A stretch of DNA of 64,000 nt, from assembly GCA_036924085.1 (NCBI GenBank), contig JAVGWX010000004.1, positions 41,568,793 through 41,632,792 of the forward strand, read 5' to 3'. Positions 46,395-57,004 of the stretch are shown piece by piece; position 1 is the first letter of the stretch, and every line of letters starts with the position of its first letter. The notes below the pieces were generated by a model. That model had not been told where the DNA came from and did not search any database. It saw only the letters and a list, made by a program, of their open reading frames with translations. The translations under genes and the position numbers were made by a program. The DNA comes from Ariolimax columbianus. Its lineage: Eukaryota; Mollusca; Gastropoda; Stylommatophora; Arionidae.

Positions 46395-47400
46395 GAACAG
46401 CACGAAATTCGAATGCCGAACCTTCAGGTGACTGAAGCGTTTTGCCACAAGACAAACAAGAGGAGTCAATAAATAGGTCTGAATCGAACTCGACTTGTTT
46501 TCTTCAGTGGCAATTGTTGGTTATCGAAATACTAGCCCAGCTGTAACACTTTTGTTGAGGTGTTCCGCTGGGCTAGAAACTTAACGCATCTCGCTATAGC
46601 TTGTGACGAAACATCCCCGTCACCTGTAGTTCTGATATTCGAATTTCGGGCTGTCCATTACTTCAGTTTACTTTCTGTTGTTAGTCATATGTTTTACCAA
46701 AGTGCAGAAAACTAATTGTCTTGTGATCATTGTCAAGAACAAACATTCTTTCTTGACATTGACTGGACTTCCCGCGTGCAAAGTTGTGAACTCCTTATAT
46801 GGACATACAGATAACTCGACAACGACAAATGAGTAAAGCGCTTGCTTGTCAAATCAAAGATGCCGATGTGACACGCTCTAGTCGACCCACCTGGTAATAG
46901 ATGCCGTTTGTGAAATGAAGAGAATCGAGTAAGTGACTGGCAGACACACTTTATTCATCATCATAGATGAATCCTCCAATTTAAAAAAAATTAAAATCGC
47001 AATCACTAAATACCAGAAACAGTGGCTCTATGAGGTTACGTTTTATTGGACTAACTTTCTTCATACCTCTGAACTGCTAATTGACTAAGTATACCAGGCC
47101 CCCTAGCTGAATGTCCGTCGGGCCCATCTGCGATCGTAAATACAAGTGTATTATAAACACAGACCTGGCATTTTACCACTTAACCAAGTGAAAGCGTTAT
47201 CCAGACCTGGATATCCCAGAACATGTTATACCTGGATGACATGTAAACGGTGCTACTGCTTTCATACAACCAGACTCAATCTCAAACTTCACGTCATGTT
47301 ATTGGATTAATTACTATCCATTACACGCGAGCTCAAAATGTTGAATAGTTAATGGACAGAACCTATCTTGTTCTGTATCATGTCTATGTTCTTTTGTCTA
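46395..47400. other. No recognised feature
   Basis: No coding trace or repeat noticed. Confidence 0.55.
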
Positions 47401-47404
47401 TCGC

Positions 47405-47698
47405 CCCCCCCCCCTTTCTCTCTCTATTTCTCGCCCTCACGCTTGTTCTCTCACTGCGTCTCTCTGATGGCGTGATTATGTCTCTGTACGTGTACGTGTT
47501 TTTGTATGTGTCTCTGCCTGTGTTTTTCCCTCCATTTGTGATTATATCACTGTGTATGTATTATTCCTTTCAGATTCTCACTGTGTTTCTCTCTCTTAAT
47601 GATTCTCTGTATTACTTCCTCTCCAGATATGTGTTTCTCTCTCTTTCTAGCGGTTTCTATCTCTTCGTGCGCCCCCACCCCCCACTCTTTCTCACTTC

Positions 47699-47754
<56 letters not shown>

Positions 47755-47755
47755 T
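47405..47755. repeat. Pyrimidine-rich region with CT microsatellite
   Basis: A short C run at 47405-47415, CT-rich sequence throughout, and pure CT from about 47703 to 47750. Confidence 0.85.
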
Positions 47756-47759
47756 TCTC

Positions 47760-48470
47760 AATCTTGAAATCAACCAATTTCCGAATATTACATCATTTTC
47801 TTTCTTCGATCGGACGCTATATTGTAGTTGTTCCTAAATCGTCTATAAAATGATCACAAACATGTTGTTACAATACAAACGTGTCATTAGATCCAGAGAC
47901 ACGATGGCTTCTTAGATGGGACCGTTTTGACGCTACACTAAAAATTTGGAAGAATTCATACAGCTTAAGTTGGAGTTAATCTTTTAAAACATAACTGGCT
48001 AGACATATGACAGGAATATTACGAAAAACAAAATCATATAAGCCAGAAGCAATAACAGGAAATCACACACGGTTACGGAATGTGCATTTAGCTAGGTATT
48101 TTTGTCTTCTTTTGGCAAGGCTTTACCGATTCCGTCCATAGATTGAGTCATTTTGGTCATATGCTGGCGCCTGTTTACTATCATGATTATATGGCGGCTA
48201 GCATGAGATTATCTCTGACAAATTTTGTATTAAAATATATCTGCACAAACTGTCTTCAACCAGAAACGAAATTAAAATGGGTCATATTGATCTCGTTTGC
48301 CAATATAAACCCCGAGTGGGTCCCTGATTAAAGAGAGTTGCGCATGTGACTAGCGACCTTATCGTCTAAAACAAATTACTACATAAATGCATTAGTGCAT
48401 GATTCCTTAACGAATCCAACTGTGGTGGTGGCTATATCCTTTAGCTGGAGCGAAAAATAGGACATAAAAA
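47760..48470. other. No recognised feature
   Basis: No coding trace or repeat noticed. Confidence 0.55.
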
Positions 48471-48475
48471 AGATG

Positions 48476-48772
48476 TCATTCGGTGGTTTCTTCTTCTTCT
48501 TCTTCTTCTTTTTCTTCTTCTTCGTTCGTTCTCAGTTTTCCGCTAACTAGCCCTGAAAAGGGTTTTGCAAGTCGAAGGACGTAGTCCGTTGAAGGCAATA
48601 CATTGTGTCGTAGTTTACTGCTTGACTGCGATATTTGCACTGTTCGGCCCGACACAATGGATTTCAGCATGACATTTTTGGGGACTGGTTTAACCTGCCT
48701 TCTTCGATATTTTCTCCTTAGCCAGTCTGCTTTTCTGTAGCCTGTTAACCACAATCACCACTTGTAGATGGA
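48476..48772 (-). mobile_element. SINE-like repeat E, copy 1
   Basis: On the minus strand: ttaacaggctacagaaaagc, agactggctaagg, a core atgctgaaatccattgtgtc plus gggccgaacagtgcaaatat, then actacgacacaa, cccttttcagggctag and tgagaacgaacgaagaag with a GAA tail. A second copy is at 56385-56605. The core is shared with SINE family A. Confidence 0.75.
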
Positions 48773-48799
48773 GAAAGGTCTTCGATGGCGTAGGACAAA

Positions 48800-49165
48800 G
48801 TACACTACACCCCAAGTAGCCACAACTTACGTCAGAGTCGTTCTTGTTTCGTGTTCCCACAATGAGAACGTTACGTTACGGGTTGCAGTAGCATTCGTCA
48901 CATCCCGATCGTGCTGATGAAGGTGGACCAGGGTCCTCCAAGCGGTTTTTCCATGCTTAGCTTCATCTGCGTGTCGCTCACTACTACGTGATCACGTCGA
49001 TCCCTCACCTTGTTAGCCAGGCTGCCATACAAACAGCCCGTTTCTAGAAAGGGCTACTAGGAAGCCAAGGTGAGGATCTTGGCCAGTATGTTTTGCCTGA
49101 CCCGAACTAACATGTCTGATAATTATAATTTCCCTGACCAGACTATAGTCTTCTTCCCTTCGTCA
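48800..49165 (-). repeat. Dispersed repeat C, copy 2
   Basis: The minus strand aligns to 50945-51310 nearly end to end: aaacgggctgtttg, gcctggctaac, gggatcgacgtgatc, tggtccaccttcatcagcac. Confidence 0.85.
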
Positions 49166-49169
49166 GAGT

Positions 49170-49615
49170 CAGATGAAAGATACTAACCAAGATCCAACAT
49201 TTCTCCTCAACATGCTCCTAGATGTGTTATAGCAGCATGGCCAACTAGGTGGATGGTGGTTGAGTGGTGGACACTGTGATTCCCGTATACGCGAGTATAC
49301 TGAAAGTGCTAACATTGTAAAACATATGTTGAACTTCTTCTGTATGCATCGCAATGTAGGAAGAGCCACTGTTACTCGCTATCACAGAAACATGGTCAAG
49401 AGCGAAAAACTAATCAGGACTAACTTCGAACAAAAAACACACTACACCGCTACTACAACCTTTATATCAAGTAACTCCAAATAGGCATCTACGAATTGTT
49501 AAGTATGTGTGAGATCGTTCTGTTTTATTTAAAATGAAATATAAGTAAAACAACTACTGAAAGTACACAAGGCATGCAAAGGCACAGCTTATATAGCGGC
49601 GTCCCATGTGCTGCT
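49170..49615. other. No recognised feature
   Basis: No coding trace or repeat noticed. Confidence 0.55.
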
Positions 49616-49624
49616 TAGTATAAT

Positions 49625-50035
49625 AGACACTTTCAGTCATAACTGGCTGAAGTATCCACGTTTAGTCAGACTGACTACATCATTCCATTTCAGTAATGAC
49701 TGACTATAGCATCCCCGTTGAGTAATGACTGACTATATTAGCCGATTTGAGTCGTAACTGGTAACAGTATGATGTGACCTTATAGTGGTAAACTCGTTAT
49801 AGTAGCCCAATGCAGTCATGACTGACTATAGTAGCCCCTTTCAGTCATGACTGACTATAGCAGCTCCGTTCAGTCATGACTGACTTTAGCATCCCCTTTC
49901 AGTCATGACTGGCTATAGCAGGCCTTTTCAGTCATGAGTGACTATAATAGCCCCTTTCAGTCATGATTGACTATAGAAGCCCTTTTCAGTCATGATTGAC
50001 TTTAGAAGCCCCTTTCAGTCGTGACCGACTATAGG
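49625..50035. repeat. ~29-bp minisatellite with a palindromic core
   Basis: About 13 units of cccctttcagtcatgactga type. Most contain the perfect palindrome agtcatgact. Confidence 0.9.
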
Positions 50036-50379
50036 ATGATGTGATCTTGGAGCGGTAGCTGTCTAATGAGTTTCCAGAGTTATGTCCCCTTGCGGTGTCG
50101 TCCGTTTCACTTTACAGTTGCACAAGTTTCGTATCACTTAGTCTGGGGTAGCTCTTCGTGGTACATCTTAACTTGGATCGGATTGCACCTTCGTCTGACT
50201 AGGATGCAAACCCATGCCCAGAGCCATCATGTCCCTCTTACACATGTAATTGAGCCTCAGCTGTGGCCGGCCGACTGTTATTCTGTCATCCGCCAAATAT
50301 CAATAGAGAAATTGTTTCGTGATGCGGTCATTTTTTCATTTGATGAACTTGACCAAGCAATCGTAGGCATAGCTGCCTA

Positions 50380-50632
50380 AGGAGAGTGTACATGCTTAGA
50401 AGAGTGTACATGCTTAGAAGAGTGTACATGCTTAGGAGAGTGTACATGCTTAGAAGAGTGTACATGCTTAGAAGAGTGTACATGCTTAGAAGAGTGTACA
50501 TGGTTAGGAGAGTGTACATGCTTAGAAGAGTACATGGTTAGGAGAGTGTACATGCTTAGAAGAGTGTACATGCTTAGAAGAGTGTACATGCTTAGAAGAG
50601 TGTACATGCTTAGAAGAGTGTACATGGCTGGG
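50380..50632. repeat. 18-bp minisatellite, about 14 copies
   Basis: Units aagagtgtacatgcttag with gg or ga variants; one unit is shortened near 50525. Encodes MYTLLS repeats on the minus strand, an artefact of the 18-bp period. Confidence 0.95.
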
Positions 50633-50664
50633 AGACTATTGCCCTATACAGATGGGTAACAAAA

Positions 50665-50890
50665 TATAAGTAACATGCCCTTTGTAGAACGTCGCTGCTT
50701 ACATCGTCACATATTTGGTTGTTATACATTTCTTGGCAAATGTGCAGTATTCTAGCTTGCCACTACTTTCAGTAAGTGAAGGAGAGATCGCACCCATAAA
50801 AAGCTCATGTCTTCCAAACTGAACACATGAAAAACACAAAGCGATTCTCGCTGAATCCATGTTAGACCATACGAGAAAAAGAGAACTGCC
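50665..50890. repeat. Dispersed repeat D, copy 2
   Basis: Aligns with 5600-5840 (agaacgtcgctgcttacat, tagcttgccactacttt, ttccaaactg). Function unknown. Confidence 0.55.
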
Positions 50891-50944
50891 CACGGCAAAC
50901 CCTCGAAGAAGTGAATTGATGTAGCTTTAGTGCCTATTGAAGCC

Positions 50945-51310
50945 ATGTGAGGAGGAAGACTAACGTCTGTGCTGTCACAATATACTGATCATATATGTTA
51001 GTCAGGGTCAAAGCTCTCATCTCGGCTTCCTGGTAGCTCTCCCTGGAAACGGGCTGTTTGCATGGCATCCTGGCTAACGAGGTGAGAGATCGACGTGATC
51101 CTTGCAGTAGTGAATGACACGCTGATGAAGTCCAGCTTAGCACAATCGCCTGGAGGCTCCGGTCCACCTTCATCAGCACGCTCAGGTGAGGAAAGCTACT
51201 GCAACCCGCCACTTAACGTCCTTTTCAAGGCACACAAAAGAGTAACCTACTCATTGTGGGCATTCGCAAACAACATTGAAGCCTTGTTGAATGTTGGCAC
51301 TCCACCAAGC
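50945..51310 (+). repeat. Dispersed repeat C, copy 3
   Basis: Best preserved of the three copies with 48800-49165; contains gaaacgggctgtttgcatgg and ggtccaccttcatcagcacg. Ends not defined by target duplications. Confidence 0.85.
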
Positions 51311-51314
51311 ACAA

Positions 51315-51780
51315 CAAGATTACAAACCCAGTAGCCAAGTAAATCATGCCACTTGTGTTTAACGTGCCATGTACCGAAGATATAGAATAACTCTTTCAAA
51401 GTACTTCTACCTTGTTCACACATTATTGCTTACGAAACGTAAATTTATTCGCCTCTGAATAAAAACCGGCAAATGTTCCAGGTCAACTATCACAAATTCC
51501 TTCTAAGAATTCATTTCTACACCATTATCCTTTGTACCGGAATGAGAGACTGTAAATGAATAGAGCCCTCCTGCTTTGGGCCTAAATAGGCTTGACTGGA
51601 GATGTGCGTGGTTTGTCGACACGAATGCGACTTCTCAGATATCACTGACATAAATGTAAGATCAATTACGTGCATGAGATACTGTAAGATTAGATAAAAG
51701 CATCAGATACAGAAGGGGGTCTACGATTTTCTTTAAACCTGAATCTGAGAAATAATGTACCTTACCTTAAAAACTGCAGA
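51315..51780. other. No recognised feature
   Basis: No coding trace or repeat noticed. Confidence 0.55.
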
Positions 51781-51789
51781 GTGGCAGAC

Positions 51790-52235
51790 TTGTTTTTTTA
51801 GACTGTACTTTAGTTTGTTCGTCTCATCACAGAACGACAGGATATACTTGACATTCGAGTTGAAAATCCGTATTTTTATGGCGAACTTAATTTCTTTTGT
51901 TTTCACAAATTCCGTAAAGCAATAAAAACTCCTCTCGCCTTTTGTATTCTAAATTTGATATCTCTATCAGTAGCTCCAACCTTATGTATATTTCTACCAA
52001 GATGTATAAATGAATCTACATCTTGTAACACCGTGTCTCCCAGTGCATTCTGATTGCCCTTGATAATTTTCATGTCATTATCTGGTGCTAGATGTTTGTT
52101 TACCCTCAGTCTTAATTGTAGTGACTCTTCAGTAAATATATTCATTTTATTTTGCCTTTGGTTGTGGTTGTGGGACAGAAAAGTCACGTCACCAGCAAAG
52201 TTCAGATCACCATTAATATATATATATACAGAAGA
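51790..52235 (-). pseudogene. Non-LTR reverse transcriptase fragment with a mutated active site
   Basis: The minus strand reads LNFAGDVTFLSHNHNQRQNK (FAGD where FADD is expected), LQLRLRVNKHLAPDNDMKII, VLQDVDSFIHLGRNIHKVG, RDIKFRIQKARGVFIALRNL, then after a shift at about 51903 IRIFNSNVKYILSFCDE. This is palm end to thumb of a non-LTR RT. The active-site change and frameshift inactivate it. Confidence 0.85.
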
Positions 52236-52239
52236 CAAC

Positions 52240-52770
52240 ATGTAAATGTTCACCATTACAAACTACACCAACTATAAATTATGTTTTATTAAATAACTAT
52301 GCATAATTGCATTTCTTGTTTTCGTATGTACTCACGCATATCAGTATCTCCCAGCAACATGCGAATGCTGTGGATACTGACGGTTCCTGCCACCTACTAG
52401 TTGTACGCTCATGCCCCATCCTTGCATGCACACAGCTCCCATCAAACCTCGTTTTATTGTAAGGCTCTGCAGTCAATGAATTGCTAATAATCTTGTTGGC
52501 ATCATCCAAAGGGCTTTAAAATGTCACCCATAACCGTCTCTAATGGACAAAACATTGGGTACATTTGAAGCCAAGATGTCAGCGATGTAAGTACGCTGGA
52601 CGTCAGCATATCTAGAACAGTACATCCATACTATCTCTGGATTTTAAAGGCTCATTTATCTACTATCAACTAATGCCTGGGGCAGCTCTTACTTACATTA
52701 TAAAGTAAGAATTGACAGTATGACACGAGCACAGATATTGCTAGAGATCTCAGATAAACACGGCCAATCT
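52240..52770. other. No recognised feature
   Basis: No coding trace; a 70-residue minus-strand frame at 52297-52509 is unassigned. Confidence 0.5.
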
Positions 52771-52777
52771 CGTACTC

Positions 52778-52946
52778 CACGTTGTTGTCCTATACACCCT
52801 CTCTCTTCAGCAACAACTTGACATCTTATTCTAGCTATTTGCCATGTTTGCCCTGCCTTGCTCAGCAACATCTTGAGGTCCGACTCTTGCTAGTTGTCCT
52901 GTATACCCCACTCTGCTCAGCAACAACTTGACATCTTACTCTAGCT
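52778..52946. repeat. 55-bp minisatellite, left part
   Basis: Three units with agttgtcct, tataccc, ctgctcagcaacaacttgac and atcttactctagct. The array resumes at 54122 after the RTE insertion. Confidence 0.9.
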
Positions 52947-54121
52947 CAGATCAGGTCAGATCATCCCGTAACCGGTGAGCTCGTTGGGGCACACATGAAG
53001 ACATCCTCACAACACCACGCCACACTTCTCTGTCAGCGGCCGCTGCCTGTGCTTCTTCTGGTCGGAGATTAGTCTATTCTTTTGTGTTGTCCTCAGACCT
53101 CTTTTTGGGACAGCCTCTTCGTCGTCTGCTTTGAATCTTTCCGTGGAGGATCGTATTTGCAAGACCATTTGATCTCGACATGTAACCGTACTAGCGAGTT
53201 TCCTTCTTTTGATAGTTGCCAAGAGGTCTTCAAATGGCCCTACTACTGCTGTAATTCTATCTCGTAGTTCCTCATTTGTAACTCGATCTTTGTACGTGAC
53301 ATTTAAAGGTCTTAGAAAACATCTCATCTCCAAGGCCTGTATCCTTCGCTGAAGGTTAGCTGTAACTGTCCATGTCTCACAAGCATAGCGGACAATTGAC
53401 AGGACCGTTATATGCATTAATCTGGTTTTCGTGCAAAGTGTTAACCGTTTATCTTGCCACATTTGGTTAAGCCGTGCAAGCGTGGCTATTGTCTGTGATA
53501 TTCTGGCCAACACCTCATATTTTGATCCATCATCACTGACAAGACAATCGACCCTAAATATTTAATACGGTCAAACACTTCGAGTTCCTGACCATTAGCT
53601 TTTATCCTGCTGTTGAAGCGCTCAGCGTTGTTGGTCATTATTTTTTTCTTTCCAGCGTTTATCTCCATACCATAGTCAAGAGCTATTTCGTAGAGCCTTC
53701 TGATCCATTCCTGGAGTTCTGCTTCTGAACCCGCCAAGCCGTCGATATCATCTGCAAAACGAAGGTTGGTAATCGTTCGGCCCCCTATCTTGACAGTACC
53801 AACGTGACCTCCAAGTGCCTCACTCATAATTCTCTCAAGGAATATATTGAAAAGAATTGTCTCACACCAACTGATGTGAGAAAACCAGTCCCCTCGCCTC
53901 CCATTCACAAGAACTGTTCTGGACGCCTTGTCATGCAGGTGTTTAAGGACAGTTATAATATTTCCGTTGATTTTATACATCCTTATTGTTGCCCGTAGCG
54001 CTTTCGGCCCTACCCTATCAAACACCCTTCTTAAAATCAACAAACACATTATACATTTTTTGCTGTTTTCTAAATACTTCACGCTTAGCAACTTTAAATT
54101 AAATATCTTTAATTAAATATC
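52947..54121 (-). mobile_element. RTE-type retrotransposon inserted in the 55-bp minisatellite
   Basis: A 5'-truncated RTE copy of about 1.17 kb. It is flanked by actctagct at 52938-52946 and again at 54122-54130, and the minisatellite continues on both sides, so this is a clean insertion with a 9-bp target-site duplication. Confidence 0.9.
53007..54091 (-). pseudogene. RTE-type reverse transcriptase
   Basis: First frame (54091-53486): RRVFDRVGPKALRATIRMYK, HDKASRTVLVNGRRGDWF, LFNIFLERIMSEALGGH, GRTITNLRFADDIDGLAGSE (FADD at 53747-53758), YGMEINAGKKKIMTNN and FDRIKYLGSIV. Second frame (53513-53007): ARISQTIATLARLNQMWQDK, RYACETWTVTANLQRRIQAL, YKDRVTNEELRDRI and FEDLLATIKRRKLAS. RTE-clade order throughout. 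One frameshift at about 53500, and the QGCLLSP-like block is damaged (SWCETILFN). The active site is intact; 5' truncation removed the endonuclease. Confidence 0.93.
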
Positions 54122-54575
54122 ACTCTAGCTAGTTGTCCTCTATACCCTGCTCCGCTCAGCAACAACTTTACATCCCACTCTACCTAGTTGTCCTCTATAC
54201 CCCGCTCTGCTCAGCAACAACTTGACATCTCACTGTACCTAGTTGTTCTATATACCCCGCTCTGCTCAGCAACAACTTGACATCTCACTGTACCTAGTTG
54301 TTCTATATACCCCACTCTGCTCAGCAACAACTTGACATCTCACTCTACCTAGTTGTCCGCTATACTCTGCTCTGCTCAGCAACAACTTGACATCTCACTG
54401 TACCTAGTTGTTCTATATACCCCGCTCTGCTCAGCAACAACTTGACATCTCACTGTACCTAGTTGTTCTATATACCCCGCTCTGCTCAGCAACAACTTGA
54501 CATCTCACTCTACCTAGTTGTCCTCTATACCCCGCTCTGCTCAGCAACAACCTGACATCTCACTCTAGCTATTAA
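54122..54575. repeat. 55-bp minisatellite, right part
   Basis: About eight further units, more homogeneous than the left part (cgctctgctcagcaacaact). Confidence 0.93.
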
Positions 54576-54579
54576 TTTT

Positions 54580-55760
54580 AACTAGATTTCTCATCGCGTA
54601 GCACTAATCCATCTGTATACATAAGGGCGTCACTATCATGAGAGTTATCTTATCAGTATGTCAACCTCTAGCTCTGCTCTCCAATTTCGCGACTATATTT
54701 CTTCCCTGTCTAGGGCTGTGATAAATATGTCGGAAGATGTTATACTATCTCCAATGTTGCCTCTTTTTTATCCATTGATTATTGCCTCAACTGGACAGTT
54801 GGTTCCTTCTTCAATGTAGGTAGTGAACAGCATCCGTTAGAACGAACAACCTAAGGGTTTCCTAGCCCTATTTGCATCGGTTCTGACACTCCATTTCTAA
54901 GCCTGTGTGCTCTTGCTCTATCATTAAGGGCAGCTGCTATTTAGCTTACCAGCCATGTATTGATTCCACACTCCGGTAAACAGTGCTTCAAGGTCCCAAC
55001 TTTACTATATGTATACTTTAGATGTAGCGCAGGGCAACTGTTATTTGTCTGTAATTGAATCCCTCATACACATATACAAATGTCCCATCGTTGCGCTAGA
55101 CCTTCTTCCAAAATTTTGAAACTGCCAGGTGTTTCGAGTGGGTTGTGTTCACGATCTAGAAAAGACATTCTTTTCATGGTCACTATTGTCTCATTCAGTT
55201 TGTCATAAACATTATATACGGGAATTCCTTATTCGATAGTTACTTGAAGTAACTTGAAGTTATTACCATATTTAGGGAGTGGACGGAGATTGGACCAATC
55301 CTTAGCCAGTTTATACAGTTGTACTAAATTTCTTCACTACATTTACAATTCATATCTTTTCTAATTGCTTAATGTCGCAATAACGTGCTCCATAGAGACT
55401 TGTGCTGGTGATATTTTTTTGTGGTACGTAGAATATATGCTCCGTCCATCTCAGTTATTAGTTTTTAATAAACCTCTAGACTTATGGCAGTGCAGGGAAT
55501 ATATTCTCGAATTTCCTGCCTCGTTTCTGTATTCCACATTGTCTGTCTGAGCAATGAATCCATTAAGAAACCCAAGATGTCTGCTTGGGAGTTCCTGTAG
55601 AATCATGAATAGTGATATACACCAAATAGTATTTTTCACTTCCTTCGTTTGATACTTGTGCCAAAACTACTGAAGGCTATTATCATTACCCACGCCAGTT
55701 TTTAATTCCTCAAACTTCTTGATTTTTAGTTTCCTCACAAAGATTTGTAAAAGTTTGGTG
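54580..55760. other. No recognised feature
   Basis: No coding trace; a small direct repeat agttacttgaagtaacttga at 55240-55259 only. Confidence 0.55.
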
Positions 55761-55773
55761 TCTCTACGTTTAG

Positions 55774-56013
55774 TTTTTTTTTTTTTGGTTGTTTTTTGCG
55801 TTCGCCTTATTTCTTTATTCAATGGGGTTTTTATTTTGCAGCTGTTGGCCCAGTGCATCCGACTTCAGCATCCATTTAATGTAATGGTCTGCTTCTTCTT
55901 GCATTTTCTAATGGTTTGCTTCCCCGGGGTAACGGCCCGTGCTGTGATGGGGATCGAACTCAGCACCTTCGGGTTGTGAGCTGTGCCACTTAACTACTAG
56001 GCCACGCCGTTCC
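55774..56013 (-). mobile_element. tRNA-derived SINE, family A copy 2, with target-site duplication
   Basis: On the minus strand the head has tggcctagtagttaagtggc (A box) and gagttcgatcccc (B box), then the same body as 2526-2755 and a gcgaacgcaaaaaac tail ending in A-rich sequence. The 12-bp direct repeat ctctacgtttag flanks it at 55762-55773 and 56014-56025, so both ends are defined. Confidence 0.93.
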
Positions 56014-56029
56014 CTCTACGTTTAGTCTC

Positions 56030-56380
56030 ATTCATCTCATTAACCTCGTCAGCATCTTCCTTCGAGCTCTCCGCCACTTATTTGTTTCCACATTTATTGG
56101 ATCTGGATGTCTTGCTCTTGACAGTCTGGTGCAGTTTATTTAAGATTTTGTCATGGCCATGCGCATGGCAACTGGAAACCTGTTGTGGCGACTTAACTTG
56201 TTTTCTTTTTGGTTCTTGCGTCGAGGACGAGCTACGACATGTGGCTTGGTGTCCTACGCCTCCAATACGATAGAGTCACGTGGAGCAGCGCAAGATCTGC
56301 AGTGGTCAGCGACACATAGCTGACTGCTAGCGGCAGGGCCAGCGAACCAGAGCTGCCAAGACCCTTCTACACCTCCACGC
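56030..56380. other. No recognised feature
   Basis: No coding trace or repeat noticed. Confidence 0.5.
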
Positions 56381-56384
56381 GGTG

Positions 56385-56605
56385 ATCCTGGATAACAGGC
56401 TTCAGCAGGACAGACTGGCTAAGGAAAAGGGATAAAACATTGCGTGCTGAAGCCGGATGTGTTAGATCGAAAGGTGAAAATATCGCAGTCAAGCTGTAAA
56501 CTACGACACAACGCATTCCGTTCTCTGGACTACATTCTGCTACTTAAGCCCGTTCAGGGCTTGGTAGCCGGAGATTGAGAACGAACGAAGCCAAGCCAAG
56601 CCATA
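56385..56605 (+). mobile_element. SINE-like repeat E, copy 2
   Basis: Matches 48476-48772: acaggcttcagcaggacaga, ctggctaagg, core gtgctgaagccggatgtgtt, aatatcgcagtcaagc, actacgacacaa, ttcagggcttgg and gagaacgaacgaag. The tail here is agccaagcc repeats rather than GAA. Confidence 0.75.
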
Positions 56606-56658
56606 TATCACGTCAGTTCGATGACACAATATGTATCCCCATGTAAAAAAAAAAGTCC

Positions 56659-56900
56659 TAAAAGTATCCCATAGCATTACTGGCGTAGGGGTGTGAGGTG
56701 TTAGCGATCTCACATTTCAAAGGCTCGGCTATATGAGGGCGGTAGCCATCTCCTCTCCCTCGCCGCTTTTTACTTCCCGGACTGAACCGGTACCCATTTA
56801 AGGCTGGGTCGACCCGGGAACCATTGCGGTCTGAAAAAAACAATACCGCCTCAACTGGGGAATGAATCCAGGACCACTCAGATGCGAAGCCAGAGCGCTA
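56659..56900 (-). mobile_element. tRNA-derived SINE, family B copy 2
   Basis: Body identical in layout to 43048-43262, plus about 60 bp absent there (tacccatttaaggctgggtc and following). The tRNA-like head is cut at about 56900 (ggttagcgctctggcttcgc). Confidence 0.85.
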
Positions 56901-57004
56901 ACCTTATCCCCATGATGAGCTGCTAATCTTGCTGTAAATTCGTCATTGAAGATTGTCAGATTGAGGTACAAAGTAGTGCCTGCATCAATAAATACCGCGC
57001 TTAT

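Noticed and set aside
46140..46469. Poly-His / poly-Met protein
   Set aside because: Translation of the ATG trinucleotide tract.
49625..50035. CRISPR array with palindromic repeats
   Set aside because: The spacers are themselves repeated, so this is an ordinary minisatellite.
50380..50632. CRISPR-like array (regular 18-bp units)
   Set aside because: Contiguous tandem units without unique spacers, in an animal genome with no cas genes.
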